Below, piece after piece: positions 49,376-60,274 of a DNA stretch of 64,000 nucleotides. How positions within the stretch are numbered: the first letter of the stretch is position 1; each line of letters begins with the position of its first letter. The stretch spans positions 1 through 64,000 of the forward strand of contig NZ_FNDH01000011.1 of NCBI RefSeq assembly GCF_900100485.1, read 5' to 3'. The stretch is from Nitrosomonas sp. Nm132. Lineage in GTDB: Bacteria; Pseudomonadota; Gammaproteobacteria; Burkholderiales; Nitrosomonadaceae. Under the pieces are notes generated by a model that searched no databases, was not told where the DNA came from, and was given only the letters and a program-made list of their open reading frames with translations. A program made the position numbers and the translations under genes.

Positions 49376-52300
49376 ATGTTCGATAAAATCCTGATTGCCA
49401 ACCGCGGCGCCATTGCCTGCCGGATTATCCGTACGCTCCGCCGCATGAACGTCACAAGCGTGGCAGTTTACACGGAAGCCGACGCCCTATCGCGACATGT
49501 CACCGATGCAGACGAGGCTTACTGCATCGGCAGTGGTCTCGCAGCCGAAAGTTATCTGCGCGCAGACAAAATATTAGAGATTGCTCAGCAAACCGGTGCA
49601 CAAGCGATCCATCCCGGTTATGGCTTTCTCAGTGAAAAAGCCGATTTTGCCGAGCAATGCGCTGCGCATGGGATTTGTTTTATCGGCCCTACGCCGCAGC
49701 AAATGCGCAACTTTGGCTTGAAACATACTGCACGGGCCTTGGCGCTGGAAAATCAGGTGCCGCTCCTGCCAGGAACCGACTTACTGGAAAATATTGAAGC
49801 GGCTTGCCATCAAGCCAAACATATTGGTTACCCCGTCATGCTGAAAAGCACCGCCGGAGGTGGTGGCATAGGCATGCGCCTCTGCTGGAATCAAGATGAG
49901 CTGATCGGCGCTTATGAATCTGTCAAAACGCTCGCACAAAATAATTTCAAGGATGCCGGTCTCTTTCTTGAAAAATATGTCGACCGGGCCCGCCATATTG
50001 AGGTACAGATTTTTGGTGATGGTAAAGGCCAGGTTGTCGCATTAGGTGAGCGTGATTGTTCCATGCAACGGCGTAACCAGAAAGTCATCGAGGAAACGCC
50101 TGCTCCCAACCTTGCACCGCATCTGCGCCAGGCACTGCTTGAGACGGCGGTACGCCTTGGCAAAGCCGTCAACTATCAATCCGCTGGTACGGTCGAATAT
50201 ATTTTCGATGCCGCGAATGGTCAGTTTTATTTTCTCGAAGTCAATACCCGCCTGCAAGTGGAACATGGCGTGACTGAGGAAGTCACCGGCATAGATCTGG
50301 TGGAATGGATGGTGCGTCAGGCAGCTGGGGATCTCCCTCCCCTCGATTCTTTCACGATCAAACCCAGCGGTGCCTCCATCCAGGTTCGGGTGTATGCGGA
50401 AAATCCTGCAAAAGACTTCCAACCTTCCAGCGGCACACTGACTGCGGCAGAATTTCCTGCGGCAGCCCGTATTGAAACTTGGGTCGAGCGCGGCATCGAA
50501 GTTTCAGCATTTTATGATCCCATGCTGGCTAAAATCATCGTGCATGCGCCTGATCGAGAAAAAGCCATCGCAACCTTACTCGCCGCACTGGATAACACGT
50601 CATTGCATGGGATTGAAACCAACCTGGCTTACCTCAAACAAATTCTGCAAAGCACTGCGTTCTGTAGTGGGCAACCGAACACGCAATTCCTCAATGGGTT
50701 TCATTATCTGGCGGACAGTATCGATATCCTGAATGCCGGGGTGCAAACCATGATACAGGATTATCCGGGACGAATTGGTTACTGGAACGTAGGTGTTCCC
50801 CCTTCTGGGCCGATGGATAGCTTGGCTTTTCGTCTTGCCAACCGGCTGGTAAACAATACCGAAGATAGCGCTGGGCTGGAAATCACCGTGGCAGGCCCGA
50901 CGCTGCGTTTTAATTGCGATAGCATCATTGCCATCTGCGGCGCGCCCATCGATATATTGCTGGACAGTGAACCGTTGTCCCAGTGGCAATCTCATTTCGT
51001 CAAAGCGGGTGCGCTCTTGCAGTTTGGTAAAGTTAAACAATCCGGCAACCGGGTTTACTTAGCCGTGCACGGTGGTTTTCAGGTACCTGATTATCTTGGC
51101 AGTAAATCTACCTTTACGCTAGGTCAGTTCGGCGGGCATGCAGGACGTGTACTGCGTGCCGGGGATGTGCTGCATATTCAACCCATTCAGCCTTTCCAGC
51201 ACCCAGCACCTCAATATCTACCCCAGCAGTCGATTCCTCATTACACGGATCGCTGGGAAATCGCAGTATTGTATGGACCCCATGGCGCGCCTGATTTCTT
51301 TACCGCAGCTGATATCGAACAATTTTTTGCCGCTGAGTGGAAAGTCCATCATAACTCCAGCCGAACGGGGGTACGCTTGATTGGCCCTAAACCCCAGTGG
51401 GCGCGTCCCGATGGCGGTGAGGCCGGTTTGCATCCCTCCAATATCCACGATAATGCTTATGCAGTTGGCGCAGTCGATTTTACCGGGGATATGCCGATCA
51501 TCCTTGGCCCCGATGGCCCTAGTCTAGGTGGCTTCGTCTGTCCGGCCACCATTGCTCATGCGGAGTTGTGGAAAATTGGACAACTCAAACCCGGTGATAG
51601 CATTCGCTTTCATCCGATATCGATGGAAGATGCGCTTAAACTGGAAGAACAACAGAATCAATTGATCCAGCATCTGGGGGCTGATGGAAGCTCGTCAACC
51701 TATTCTCAACCTGCAAAACTAGAAAATCCTATTTTGCATTGCATTCCTGAGAGCAAAGAGCGTGTGCAGGTGACTTACCGTCAATCCGGTGATAAATACC
51801 TATTAATCGAGTATGGAGCGCCCGTACTCGATCTGAATTTGCGCTTTCGTGCTCATGCACTGATGACATGGCTGCAGCAGCGCATTAACGGCGGCGAGCT
51901 TGCCGGTATTCTGGATCTGACCCCTGGCATTCGTTCCCTGCAGATTCATTTTGATTCACGCCGGCTGGCGCGCGATACTTTGCTGGATCTTCTAATCGCA
52001 AGTGAAAGCAAGCTGCCAGCGATCGATGACATGGAAGTCCCGTCCCGCATCATCCATCTGCCTTTATCCTGGGATGATGCCGCCACGCGATTAGCCATCG
52101 AAAAATACATGCAATCGGTACGCAGCGACGCCCCCTGGTGCCCAAGCAATATCGAATTTATCCGCCGCATTAACGGGCTGGAAAGCATTGAGGAGGTTCA
52201 GCATATTGTATTTGCAGCCAGTTATCTGGTCATGGGATTGGGCGATGTCTATCTGGGCGCGCCCGTGGCAACCCCCCTCGATCCGCGTCATCGCCTGGTC

Positions 52301-53002
52301 ACCACCAAATACAATCCGGCACGCACCTGGACACCCGAAAATGCCGTCGGGATCGGTGGCGCCTATCTCTGCGTGTATGGCATGGAAGGTCCGGGAGGTT
52401 ATCAATTTGTTGGCCGTACCCTACAAATGTGGAATCGTTACCGCCAGACAGCCGATTTCAAGGATGGCCAACCGTGGTTATTGCGTTTCTTCGATCAAAT
52501 CCGTTTCTATCCGGTCAGTGAAAGCGAGCTGCTCAAACTGCGCAAAGATTTCATTGCCGGGCGCTTCAAGCTGCGTACGGAAGAGACTGTTCTAAGCCTG
52601 AAACAATACCATACCTTCCTGCAACAACATGCTGCCAGCATTGATGTATTCAAAGCCAGACAACAGGCTGCCTTCGAAGCCGAGCGGCAACGCTGGCAAG
52701 CCAATAATCTGACCCATTATGTCAGTGAAGATACACTGGATGAAGCAGACACACAGTGTGAACTGGACTTGCCAGAAGGCGCACAAGCTGTCAGTTCCCA
52801 AGTAACGGGTACGGTTTGGAAGTTACTCGTCACGGAAGGCGACCATGTGGAAGCAGGCAAGCCTGTCATCATGATCGAATCCATGAAAATGGAATTCTCG
52901 GTAGATTCCTCTGTCACCGGCACAGTGCGGCAATTATTCTGTAAACAAGGCGGATATGTATCTGCCGGGCAGGTGCTGCTCATCATCCAGGAACAGGAGT
53001 AA
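49376..53002 (+). CDS. Biotin-dependent guanidine carboxylase (urea carboxylase family)
   Basis: A 1208-residue single-chain carboxylase. Residues 1-450 are biotin carboxylase ([23 protein letters not shown]-grasp [31 protein letters not shown]). About 460-1000 are the KipA/KipI-like carboxyltransferase region ([40 protein letters not shown]). The C-terminal biotinyl domain has [10 protein letters not shown] with the biotin Lys near residue 1171. The family includes urea carboxylases and guanidine carboxylases; the riboswitch and the two DUF1989 genes point to guanidine. GAAGAGG precedes the ATG. The allophanate hydrolase gene follows after 9 bp. Confidence 0.92.
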   Translation: MFDKILIANRGAIACRIIRTLRRMNVTSVAVYTEADALSRHVTDADEAYCIGSGLAAESYLRADKILEIAQQTGAQAIHPGYGFLSEKADFAEQCAAHGICFIGPTPQQMRNFGLKHTARALALENQVPLLPGTDLLENIEAACHQAKHIGYPVMLKSTAGGGGIGMRLCWNQDELIGAYESVKTLAQNNFKDAGLFLEKYVDRARHIEVQIFGDGKGQVVALGERDCSMQRRNQKVIEETPAPNLAPHLRQALLETAVRLGKAVNYQSAGTVEYIFDAANGQFYFLEVNTRLQVEHGVTEEVTGIDLVEWMVRQAAGDLPPLDSFTIKPSGASIQVRVYAENPAKDFQPSSGTLTAAEFPAAARIETWVERGIEVSAFYDPMLAKIIVHAPDREKAIATLLAALDNTSLHGIETNLAYLKQILQSTAFCSGQPNTQFLNGFHYLADSIDILNAGVQTMIQDYPGRIGYWNVGVPPSGPMDSLAFRLANRLVNNTEDSAGLEITVAGPTLRFNCDSIIAICGAPIDILLDSEPLSQWQSHFVKAGALLQFGKVKQSGNRVYLAVHGGFQVPDYLGSKSTFTLGQFGGHAGRVLRAGDVLHIQPIQPFQHPAPQYLPQQSIPHYTDRWEIAVLYGPHGAPDFFTAADIEQFFAAEWKVHHNSSRTGVRLIGPKPQWARPDGGEAGLHPSNIHDNAYAVGAVDFTGDMPIILGPDGPSLGGFVCPATIAHAELWKIGQLKPGDSIRFHPISMEDALKLEEQQNQLIQHLGADGSSSTYSQPAKLENPILHCIPESKERVQVTYRQSGDKYLLIEYGAPVLDLNLRFRAHALMTWLQQRINGGELAGILDLTPGIRSLQIHFDSRRLARDTLLDLLIASESKLPAIDDMEVPSRIIHLPLSWDDAATRLAIEKYMQSVRSDAPWCPSNIEFIRRINGLESIEEVQHIVFAASYLVMGLGDVYLGAPVATPLDPRHRLVTTKYNPARTWTPENAVGIGGAYLCVYGMEGPGGYQFVGRTLQMWNRYRQTADFKDGQPWLLRFFDQIRFYPVSESELLKLRKDFIAGRFKLRTEETVLSLKQYHTFLQQHAASIDVFKARQQAAFEAERQRWQANNLTHYVSEDTLDEADTQCELDLPEGAQAVSSQVTGTVWKLLVTEGDHVEAGKPVIMIESMKMEFSVDSSVTGTVRQLFCKQGGYVSAGQVLLIIQEQE

Positions 53003-53011
53003 GGAGTAACT

Positions 53012-54829
53012 ATGCAAAAACTTCTCCCGCTGGGTGACGTTTCATCTTTGCTGCAACGCTATGCGCGCGGTAAACTCTCCCCGACCCAAATGGTCGAAGC
53101 CATTCATGCCGAGATTAAAAATGACCCAGATCATGTTTGGATTGCCACACTTTCACTGGAGTCATTACAAGGTTACGCTCGCAAGGTGGAAGCACAAGGG
53201 ATGGCATCATTGCCGCTGTATGGCGTACCCTTCGCCATCAAGGACAATATTGATCTGGCAGACATACCAACCACGGCTGCTTGCCCAGCTTTTGCCTACA
53301 TGCCATCATGCAACGCAACTGTCGTGCAGAGACTGATCGATGCCGGTGCGATCCCCATCGGCAAAACCAATCTTGATCAGTTCGCCACCGGACTAAATGG
53401 CACACGGTCTCCCTATGGGGCTTGCCGCAATGCATTCAATCCCCTTTATATTTCCGGCGGCTCCAGTTCAGGTTCGGCCGTTGCTGTCGCCAAGGGGCAG
53501 GTATGTTTCAGCCTCGGCACCGATACTGCAGGTTCCGGCAGAGTTCCCGCCGCTTTTAATAATCTGATCGGATATAAGCCCACGAAAGGTTGGCTTTCGG
53601 CGCATGGCATGGTACCGGCTTGCCGCTCTCTCGATACAGTATCCATCTTCGCATATACTGCTGCGGATGCGGCGCGCGTCCTGACAATTTGTGCTGCTTA
53701 TGACGCAGCGGATATCTATTCAAGGAAAAGAGAAGAACACGGCCTCGATTTTGGCGCTGCCCCACATTTCCGCTTTGGTATCCCGCGTAAACGGCAACTG
53801 CAATTTTTTGGTAATCGTGAAAGTGAACGCTTGTTTAACGATGCAATAACCCGCATGCAAGTGCTGGGTGGAGAAGCGACCGAGATAGATTTTGAGCCCT
53901 TTCTCGAAGCTGCCCGCCTCCTTTACGAAGGGCCCTGGGTAGCCGAGCGTTATGCAGCGATTCAATCATTCTTCGAGTCGCACAGTGAACAGGTCATTGC
54001 ACCGGTACGTGAAATCATCGCGACTGCGAAACGGCACTCTGCCGCGGACGCCTTCAATGGGTGCTATCAATTACGCCAAATCAAACAACAGACAGACCAG
54101 ATTTGGGCAGATGTTGATTGCCTGCTGACGCCCACTGCCGGGACGATCTATCCCATTCAAGCCATACAGCAAGATCCCATACGCCTCAATGCCAACTTGG
54201 GCTACTACACCAATTTCATGAATCTGCTCGACTATGCTGCGGTTGCCGTTCCTGCTGGCTTCCAGAATGATGGGTTGCCTTTTGGCATCACGCTGGTAAC
54301 ACCGGCTCACCAGGACGAACCGTTGCTGCATCTTGCTCATCGGCTGCAGCAAGCTTATTCGCTCCCGCTGGGTGCGACAGGCATTGCACTACCTCAGAAC
54401 ATTCCCTTTCCTGCCGCATCCCGGTCTGGTCAGGTACAAATAGCCGTCTGTGGCGCACATTTATCTGGCTTGCCATTAAATCGACAATTGACCAGCCGCC
54501 AGGGGCGATTAGTGGCACGCACCACTACCTCAGCAGACTATAGACTCTATGCTTTGCCAGGAGAACCACCGCAACGCCCTGGGCTAATTCGAGTCAATCC
54601 AAATGAGCAAGGTGTTGCGATCGAGGTGGAGGTCTGGGAACTGCCGATGCACGAATTGGGCAGTTTTGTGGCCAATATTCCAGCACCGCTAGGAATCGGC
54701 ACCCTAACCCTGGCAAATGGTGAAACAGTGCAAGGTTTTCTCTGCGAGCATTACGCTATCGAAAATGCAAAAGATATCAGTTGTTTTGGCGGGTGGCGCG
54801 GCTACCTCCAACAACTAGCCAATCCCTAA
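53012..54829 (+). CDS. atzF: Allophanate hydrolase
   Basis: Splits allophanate into two ammonia and two CO2, the last step of the guanidine or urea carboxylase route. The 605 residues contain an amidase-signature domain with the Ser-cisSer-Lys triad: Lys in VPFAIKDNIDLAD, cis-Ser in GGSSSGSAVAVAKG and nucleophile Ser in GTDTAGSGRVPAAF. The C-terminal 160 residues form the second domain seen in AtzF/DUR1-type enzymes (GAHLSGLPLNRQL). It is separate from the carboxylase here, unlike fungal urea amidolyase. A miniature-element remnant begins immediately at its stop codon. Confidence 0.93.
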   Translation: MQKLLPLGDVSSLLQRYARGKLSPTQMVEAIHAEIKNDPDHVWIATLSLESLQGYARKVEAQGMASLPLYGVPFAIKDNIDLADIPTTAACPAFAYMPSCNATVVQRLIDAGAIPIGKTNLDQFATGLNGTRSPYGACRNAFNPLYISGGSSSGSAVAVAKGQVCFSLGTDTAGSGRVPAAFNNLIGYKPTKGWLSAHGMVPACRSLDTVSIFAYTAADAARVLTICAAYDAADIYSRKREEHGLDFGAAPHFRFGIPRKRQLQFFGNRESERLFNDAITRMQVLGGEATEIDFEPFLEAARLLYEGPWVAERYAAIQSFFESHSEQVIAPVREIIATAKRHSAADAFNGCYQLRQIKQQTDQIWADVDCLLTPTAGTIYPIQAIQQDPIRLNANLGYYTNFMNLLDYAAVAVPAGFQNDGLPFGITLVTPAHQDEPLLHLAHRLQQAYSLPLGATGIALPQNIPFPAASRSGQVQIAVCGAHLSGLPLNRQLTSRQGRLVARTTTSADYRLYALPGEPPQRPGLIRVNPNEQGVAIEVEVWELPMHELGSFVANIPAPLGIGTLTLANGETVQGFLCEHYAIENAKDISCFGGWRGYLQQLANP

Positions 54830-54856
54830 CCCGAATTTATGAAATATTCGGGCTAA
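54826..54856. mobile_element. 23-bp remnant of the miniature element with CTAA flanks
   Basis: CCCGAATTTATGAAATATTC followed by GGG (54830-54852) is one short left end joined to the right end of the repeat family. Both sides carry CTAA (54826-54829 and 54853-54856), a clean 4-bp duplication. The left CTAA contains the TAA stop codon of the allophanate hydrolase gene. Confidence 0.75.
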
Positions 54857-54997
54857 ACTTACGGTCAAAATTCTGCGTCAGCTATAACTGAGTACCTGAG
54901 AAACACCTCAAAAGATTCATGGCTTTCAATTGACTAACCCACTATACTCATATTTCTAATCTCTAGCCGAAACTATTTTCAAGGAAAGGAAATACCT

Positions 54998-55864
54998 ATG
55001 ATAGCCAGCATGACAGGTTATGCCGTTATGTCTAGGGAGATCCCGGAAGGCTCCTTAACGCTAGAACTACGTTCAGTCAATAATCGCTATCTCGATATTC
55101 AGTTCCGCTTACCTGATGAATTCCGCTTACTGGAATCCGCAATGCGAGAACTTTTGAATACTCAGTTAAAACGCGGAAAAGTTGATTGCCGCTTGACCTT
55201 CATACCCTACGCAAATACAGATCTGCCACAAAAATTCAATGAGCAGTTACTAAACAAATTACTGGAATTAAACAATGCGGTTAAATCAGCTCTTTCGGAT
55301 GCGAAGAGCCTGACTGTAGCAGACATTCTACGTTGGCCTGGCATACTGAGTAGTGATACCTTATCGACTACAGCATTGCATGAATCTTGTATGGAATTAC
55401 TGCAAGCTACTTTGAATGAATTTACCGCTACACGGGTGCGTGAAGGAGAGAAACTTAAAAATGCACTACTCGAACGCTTGCGCCAATTACGTCAGTTGAC
55501 TACGGAACTGTCACCGCGCATCCCAATGTTACTTGCAAATTTCCAGGAAAAATTAGTGGCGCGTTTACAGGAAGCGAAAATAGATGGTAATGATGAGCGC
55601 ATTCGACAAGAGTTAATACTATTTGCAAGCAAGATAGATATAGATGAGGAATTATCACGCTTACAAACTCATCTGGATGAGGTGGAACACACGCTGCTTA
55701 AGGGCGGCCGTGCTGGCAAGCGCCTCGATTTTCTAATGCAAGAACTTAACCGGGAAGCTAATACTGTCGGCTCCAAATCTGTAGACGCGGAAGTTTCGAA
55801 AATTTCCGTAGAGCTAAAAGTCTTGATCGAACAAATGCGCGAGCAAGTTCAGAATATTGAATAG
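54998..55864 (+). CDS. yicC: YicC/YloC family endoribonuclease
   Basis: A 288-residue protein of the YicC family, reported to act as an endoribonuclease and in RNA turnover. MIASMTGYAV at the start, TLELRSVNNRYLDIQFRLPD and the C-terminal GKRLDFLMQELNREANT and GSKSVDAEVS are strict family signatures. AAGGAAAGG lies before the ATG. It is monocistronic with a terminator 40 bp after the stop. Confidence 0.94.
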   Translation: MIASMTGYAVMSREIPEGSLTLELRSVNNRYLDIQFRLPDEFRLLESAMRELLNTQLKRGKVDCRLTFIPYANTDLPQKFNEQLLNKLLELNNAVKSALSDAKSLTVADILRWPGILSSDTLSTTALHESCMELLQATLNEFTATRVREGEKLKNALLERLRQLRQLTTELSPRIPMLLANFQEKLVARLQEAKIDGNDERIRQELILFASKIDIDEELSRLQTHLDEVEHTLLKGGRAGKRLDFLMQELNREANTVGSKSVDAEVSKISVELKVLIEQMREQVQNIE

Positions 55865-55900
55865 CATTTCATCCTGAATCAGCCAGTTTCATAAAACCAC

Positions 55901-55928
55901 CAAAAACCGCTAACCATGCGGTTTTTTT
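55901..55928 (+). terminator. Intrinsic terminator of yicC
   Basis: Hairpin AACCGC / GCGGTT with loop TAACCAT followed by TTTTTTT, 40 bp after the yicC stop. Confidence 0.85.
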
Positions 55929-56348
55929 CATTTCATACCGTTCAAACAAGCCGAACCTCTGATCGCAAATCAAATACTAAATTTGTGTCTGTACGGCGCC
56001 AACCTCGCCATCCCTTTGCGCTTCACAGCGTGTAATAAGCTTTGTTCACCGCTGCGTAGCTTAACCAACTTCCTCGGCAATTCGTATTCTTGCATGACCT
56101 TTTTCCAAAGATCATCAGACTTGCAAAATGCAAGAAATTCAATCTATTTGCGGGCTGATCCATAGTGGCAAGCTTGCCAGAATTGCTTGTTATTGCAGTC
56201 TTGAATTAACCTGGAAATCACTGGATGGCGTTCCAAATAATACCTTTCTAGCAGCCTATTCACCTAATAATGCGGGAAAACAAAGCAATACAATGCAGGG
56301 AAAACGCGCCAGAAGCATTCTGAGCAAAATAACAAATAAGGAAGCAAC
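55929..56348. other. 420-bp stretch upstream of the type III-A operon
   Basis: It must hold the promoter of the csm operon. On the minus strand an open stretch (55970-56143) reads FCKSDDLWKKVMQEYEL and PRKLVKLRSGEQSLLHAVKR, basic and plausible as the tail of a decayed gene, but without a good start. The short plus-strand frames here have no ribosome-binding sites. Nothing else is recognised. Confidence 0.35.
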
Positions 56349-58997
56349 ATGAATTTACTTGATGCCACTACCCGCGTAGCACTAAGCGCATATTTGCACG
56401 ATCTGGGCAAGCTGGCGGAACGCGCTAACATCGATCATGAGGGGCGACTTGATGCGCACAAGAACCTGTACTGCCCTTGGCAATATAATGGCGGCTATCA
56501 CAGCCATATCCATGCCGCCTACACCGGCATCGCCTGGGATGAGCTGGAAGCCACCGGTCATTTTCCTGATCTCAGGGGAAACTGCCCTCCCTTTGTATCG
56601 ATCGAAACAGATGCCAACTTGCCAGACTCGGTTGTCAATGCCGCGGCTGCACATCATAAACCGGATACCTTCCTGCAATGGGTGGTAGCGACCGCCGACC
56701 GCGTCGCCTCCGGTTTCGAGCGTGATGAATTCGATAGCCAATATAACAGCGCACGAGAACGTGAGAACCATTATCGTGCTCGTTTGCTGACCCTGTTCGA
56801 GCAAATCGACAAAAGAGAAATTGAAGAAGGAAAGCTTAATTGGCGTTATCCGCTGGAACTGCTCTCGCCCCAATTTCTGTTTCCGCGCACTGATTGCACC
56901 CCGTCCGACGATGCCACTGCCCGTGCACAATATCATCAATTATGGGAAGCACTTCTAGACGATTTAAAACGCATTCCCCGCTCACACCGCGATAATCTGC
57001 CATTATGGCTCGATCATTTCGATACGCTGTGGTTGGCCATCTGCCACGCGATACCGGCCGCTACCGCCTTTGGCGTTAAACCGGAGGTATCGCTTTACGA
57101 TCACTCCAAGGCAACCGCCGCGCTGGCTGCTGCGCTCTGGCGCTGGCATCATGAGCTGGATAAGCAAACTGTCGCCGATCTGAAAGATGGCTGGGAGAAA
57201 GAAAAATTCCTGCTCATCCAGGGTGATTTCTTTGGTATCCAGAATTTCATCTTCGCTGAAGGCGGCGAAACCAACAAACATGCGCACAAGCTGTTGCGCG
57301 GACGGTCTTTCCAGGTCGCCTTGCTGGCCGAATGCGCCGCGCTCACGCTGCTGGATATGCTGGCACTACCCCCTACCAGCCAGATCATCAATGCTGCTGG
57401 TAAATTTCTCATTGTTGCGCCCAATACTGCAAAAACGCGTGAAGCGGTTGAGAATGTACAGCGCACGTTCAATCACTGGTGCTTGGAGCATACCTATGGC
57501 GAAATCGGCATCGGCCTTGCCGTCACGCCTGCCAGTTGCAACGATTTTGCCCAGAAGCGTTTCAGCGATCTGGTCAAGCGTCTGTTCGAAGCGCTGGATA
57601 TTGCCAAGCATCAGCGCTTCAATCTTTGTGGTGCCAATAGTCCTGCGGTATTCAGCGATTTTCTGGATCGTTTCAACAACGAGCTTGGGGTCTGTGAGAT
57701 CAATGGACGTTACCCTGCTGAATCGAAAGCACCGGATTATGCCATTAGCCATCTGACCAGAGATCAAATTCGCATCGGCGAATCACTGACCAAATGCGCT
57801 AGAGTGCTAATCAGCCGCGATGCTGACTCATTGCAGCAAAAATCGCTGGCGTTGGATTACTTTGGCTGGCGCATCGCGTTTGTCCATGATGCTGAAGAGT
57901 CCGGCAACTACGGGCAACTGGCAAAAGAACGCAAGCTGATTCGCTGCTGGGATTTCAGCCTGCCTGAAAAAAATGGCAAAGTATTTCACGGGCTCGCGCG
58001 ACGGTTCGTCAATACCTATGTGCCACGCTTTAATCAAACTGATGTGGATACTCAAGACAAGTATGAGTGTTTACAGAAAGAGGATGAATTTGGTTTGGAT
58101 TCCATCAAAACCCTGCATCACCTGGCCTGCGAAGACCGGCAACTCAAAGAAAGTGACCGCTGGCGCGGTGAAATCGCACTGGTCACGCTCAAGGGTGATG
58201 TCGACAATCTTGGCACACTGTTCCAGAAGGGGTTGGAGAAGCCAACTTTCGCCAAATGGGCATCGCTCTCCCGCCAGATCAATTTATTTTTTGCACTATG
58301 GCTGCCGTGGTTCTGTGAACATGGCAAGGACAGTAAAGATATCGCTCGCTACCGCAATACCTATACCGTGTTTGCCGGTGGGGATGATTTCTTCCTGATC
58401 GGCCCGTGGCGCTCAACCATCGCGCTGGCTGGGGAAATGCAAAAGCACTTTGAACGCTATACCACCAACCCAGGTATAACCTTTTCCGCGGGCCTGAGCA
58501 TGACCCAGCCCAAAGTGCCGGCACGGCATCTGGCACGATCGACTGAGGCCGCGCTGGAACGATCCAAAGCATACCAGGATAAAGCAGATAAGCCCAAGAA
58601 TGCCGCCACCCTCTGGAACCAGACCGTGAGCTGGCAAAACTGGCATGCGCTGCTGACTGAACGGGCTGATAAATTGGAAGCGCTGCTGGCGGAAGCGGAG
58701 TCGCATGGCGCTAAACTTTCCACCGGTTATCTCTATGACCTGCTGCAACTGGCAGACAAAGCAGAGCGGGCCAGACTTGGCAGAAATCCAGAGGATAGTC
58801 TGTGGCGCGCACAACTCGTATACCGCACCACCCGGTTCATCGGAGACCGGATGAAATCGAATGGCGACGCCCATACCAACAACCGGCGCAGACAGTTACT
58901 GGAAGCGATCAATCAGGAATTTACCAAAGCACTCGACCACCATCACGGCGCTTACCGCCTGCCGCTATCCATCTTGCTCTATGGCAGGCGCGAGTGA
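56349..58997 (+). CDS. cas10: Type III-A CRISPR-associated protein Cas10/Csm1
   Basis: The 882-residue large subunit of the Csm complex. Target RNA binding turns on its HD-domain DNase and its Palm-domain cyclic oligoadenylate synthase. The HD motif is in SAYLHDLGKLAERA (residues 13-25), with NAAAAHHKPDTF following. The Palm domain has TLKGDVDNLGTLF and the GGDD catalytic site in VFAGGDDFFLIGPW (near residue 677), so both activities look intact. The C-terminal helical domain ends in LPLSILLYGRRE. GGAAGC precedes the ATG. First gene of the cas operon. Confidence 0.94.
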   Translation: MNLLDATTRVALSAYLHDLGKLAERANIDHEGRLDAHKNLYCPWQYNGGYHSHIHAAYTGIAWDELEATGHFPDLRGNCPPFVSIETDANLPDSVVNAAAAHHKPDTFLQWVVATADRVASGFERDEFDSQYNSARERENHYRARLLTLFEQIDKREIEEGKLNWRYPLELLSPQFLFPRTDCTPSDDATARAQYHQLWEALLDDLKRIPRSHRDNLPLWLDHFDTLWLAICHAIPAATAFGVKPEVSLYDHSKATAALAAALWRWHHELDKQTVADLKDGWEKEKFLLIQGDFFGIQNFIFAEGGETNKHAHKLLRGRSFQVALLAECAALTLLDMLALPPTSQIINAAGKFLIVAPNTAKTREAVENVQRTFNHWCLEHTYGEIGIGLAVTPASCNDFAQKRFSDLVKRLFEALDIAKHQRFNLCGANSPAVFSDFLDRFNNELGVCEINGRYPAESKAPDYAISHLTRDQIRIGESLTKCARVLISRDADSLQQKSLALDYFGWRIAFVHDAEESGNYGQLAKERKLIRCWDFSLPEKNGKVFHGLARRFVNTYVPRFNQTDVDTQDKYECLQKEDEFGLDSIKTLHHLACEDRQLKESDRWRGEIALVTLKGDVDNLGTLFQKGLEKPTFAKWASLSRQINLFFALWLPWFCEHGKDSKDIARYRNTYTVFAGGDDFFLIGPWRSTIALAGEMQKHFERYTTNPGITFSAGLSMTQPKVPARHLARSTEAALERSKAYQDKADKPKNAATLWNQTVSWQNWHALLTERADKLEALLAEAESHGAKLSTGYLYDLLQLADKAERARLGRNPEDSLWRAQLVYRTTRFIGDRMKSNGDAHTNNRRRQLLEAINQEFTKALDHHHGAYRLPLSILLYGRRE

Positions 58998-59070
58998 CGG
59001 CAAGCTTGCCGCATAATGGGAATTTTGCATAACACAATAGAATAATCAATCAAATAAAGGAAAACAACTT

Positions 59071-59523
59071 ATGTCACAACTCTTCCCTCCGAAACATCGG
59101 CGAGAAAAACAACCACATGAAGAAGCCAACTCTACTATCCGGGAGGCAGCTTCCAAACTTGCATTTTCCAGTGATCCTGTCCCTGGTGATTTGTTCGACT
59201 CAACTGCCAGAACGATTGCTGAAGAGCTGGCTAATGCCAAGGAAAAATTCAATAGACCCACCCAAATTCGGCGCTTCTATGACGAATTGGTCAACTGGCA
59301 GCAGCGCATCAAGGATGATGAAGCAGCATTCAAGAAATATGAAGCCTTCATCCGCATGATGAATGCCAAGGTTGCTTATGCGAAGGGGCGAGAACTCGTC
59401 GATGCCAATTTCGAGCACTGGTTCAAGGAAGGCATCGAGGCGACCACCAGCGCCAGAGCGCTCAAACATTTCCAGTTTCACTTCGAGGCGGTACTCGGTT
59501 TTCTAAAAGGCTTACGCGGCTAA
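59071..59523 (+). CDS. csm2: Type III-A small subunit Csm2
   Basis: A 150-residue helical protein, the small subunit of the Csm filament. The characteristic part is TQIRRFYDELVNWQQRI and FIRMMNAKVAYAKGREL, with FKEGIE and a C-terminal helix FQFHFEAVLGFLKGL. The first 45 residues are polar and probably disordered. AAAGGAAAA lies before the ATG. It follows cas10 by 73 bp and precedes csm3 by 24 bp. Confidence 0.92.
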   Translation: MSQLFPPKHRREKQPHEEANSTIREAASKLAFSSDPVPGDLFDSTARTIAEELANAKEKFNRPTQIRRFYDELVNWQQRIKDDEAAFKKYEAFIRMMNAKVAYAKGRELVDANFEHWFKEGIEATTSARALKHFQFHFEAVLGFLKGLRG

Positions 59524-59547
59524 ACGTCGTTAAAAAGGACAGAAAAA

Positions 59548-60273
59548 ATGCAATTGACCCAAATCAAGCAAATCACAGGTACGCTGGCACTGAAGACCGG
59601 TCTGCACATTGGCGGCGGCGATAGCGAAATGCGTATCGGTGGCATCGATAATCCGATCATCAAGGATCCAGTTTCCGGACTGCCCTACATTCCCGGTTCA
59701 TCCCTCAAAGGTAAGATACGCAGTCTGCTCGAATGGCGGTTTGGCCTGGTTACCGCTACGGATGGCAAGCCATTCTCATTTCAGCATTTAAAAGCAATCG
59801 ATTCACCGCAAGCGCGCGACCTGCTCAAGCTGTTCGGCGGCGCGCCGGGAAGCGAAACTGGCGCAATTGCGAACGAAATCGGCCCTACCCGGCTGGCGTT
59901 CTGGGATTGCCCATTGAATATGCAATGGAAGCAAGGCGAGTTGGGTGAGCACACTTCAGCAACCGAAGCCAAAACAGAAAATAGCATCGATCGTATCAAA
60001 GGTGTTGCGGCCAATGGTGCAATCCGCCAAACCGAACGCGTGGTCGCAGGCGCACAATTTAACTTCCGTCTGAGCCTCAAGGTGCATGATGAGGAAAATC
60101 TGCTGGATAGGGTACTGACCGGCCTCAAGCTACTGGAATGCGATAGTCTGGGCGGTTCCGGCTCACGAGGCTATGGCAAGATCAAGTTCCTCGATTTGCA
60201 AGTGGATGGCGAACCGCTGCAAGCCAATTTCGAGCAGATTCAGCCCTTTTCCAATGCGACCAGGGTTGCCTGA
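59548..60273 (+). CDS. csm3: Type III-A RAMP protein Csm3
   Basis: The 241-residue backbone subunit that binds crRNA and cuts target RNA every 6 nt. LKTGLHIGGGDSEMRIGGID, then LPYIPGSSLKGKIRSLLEWR, and the C-terminal GGSGSRGYGKIKFLDL glycine-rich loop are the Csm3 signatures. The catalytic Asp should be the one in the GIDNPIIKDP stretch. It follows an AAAAGGAC site. csm4 starts 1 bp after its stop. Confidence 0.95.
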   Translation: MQLTQIKQITGTLALKTGLHIGGGDSEMRIGGIDNPIIKDPVSGLPYIPGSSLKGKIRSLLEWRFGLVTATDGKPFSFQHLKAIDSPQARDLLKLFGGAPGSETGAIANEIGPTRLAFWDCPLNMQWKQGELGEHTSATEAKTENSIDRIKGVAANGAIRQTERVVAGAQFNFRLSLKVHDEENLLDRVLTGLKLLECDSLGGSGSRGYGKIKFLDLQVDGEPLQANFEQIQPFSNATRVA

Positions 60274-60274
60274 C

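Noticed and set aside
49376-53002. Annotation as plain urea carboxylase
   Set aside because: The guanidine-I riboswitch and two DUF1989 genes are hallmarks of guanidine use; urea remains possible as a side substrate only.
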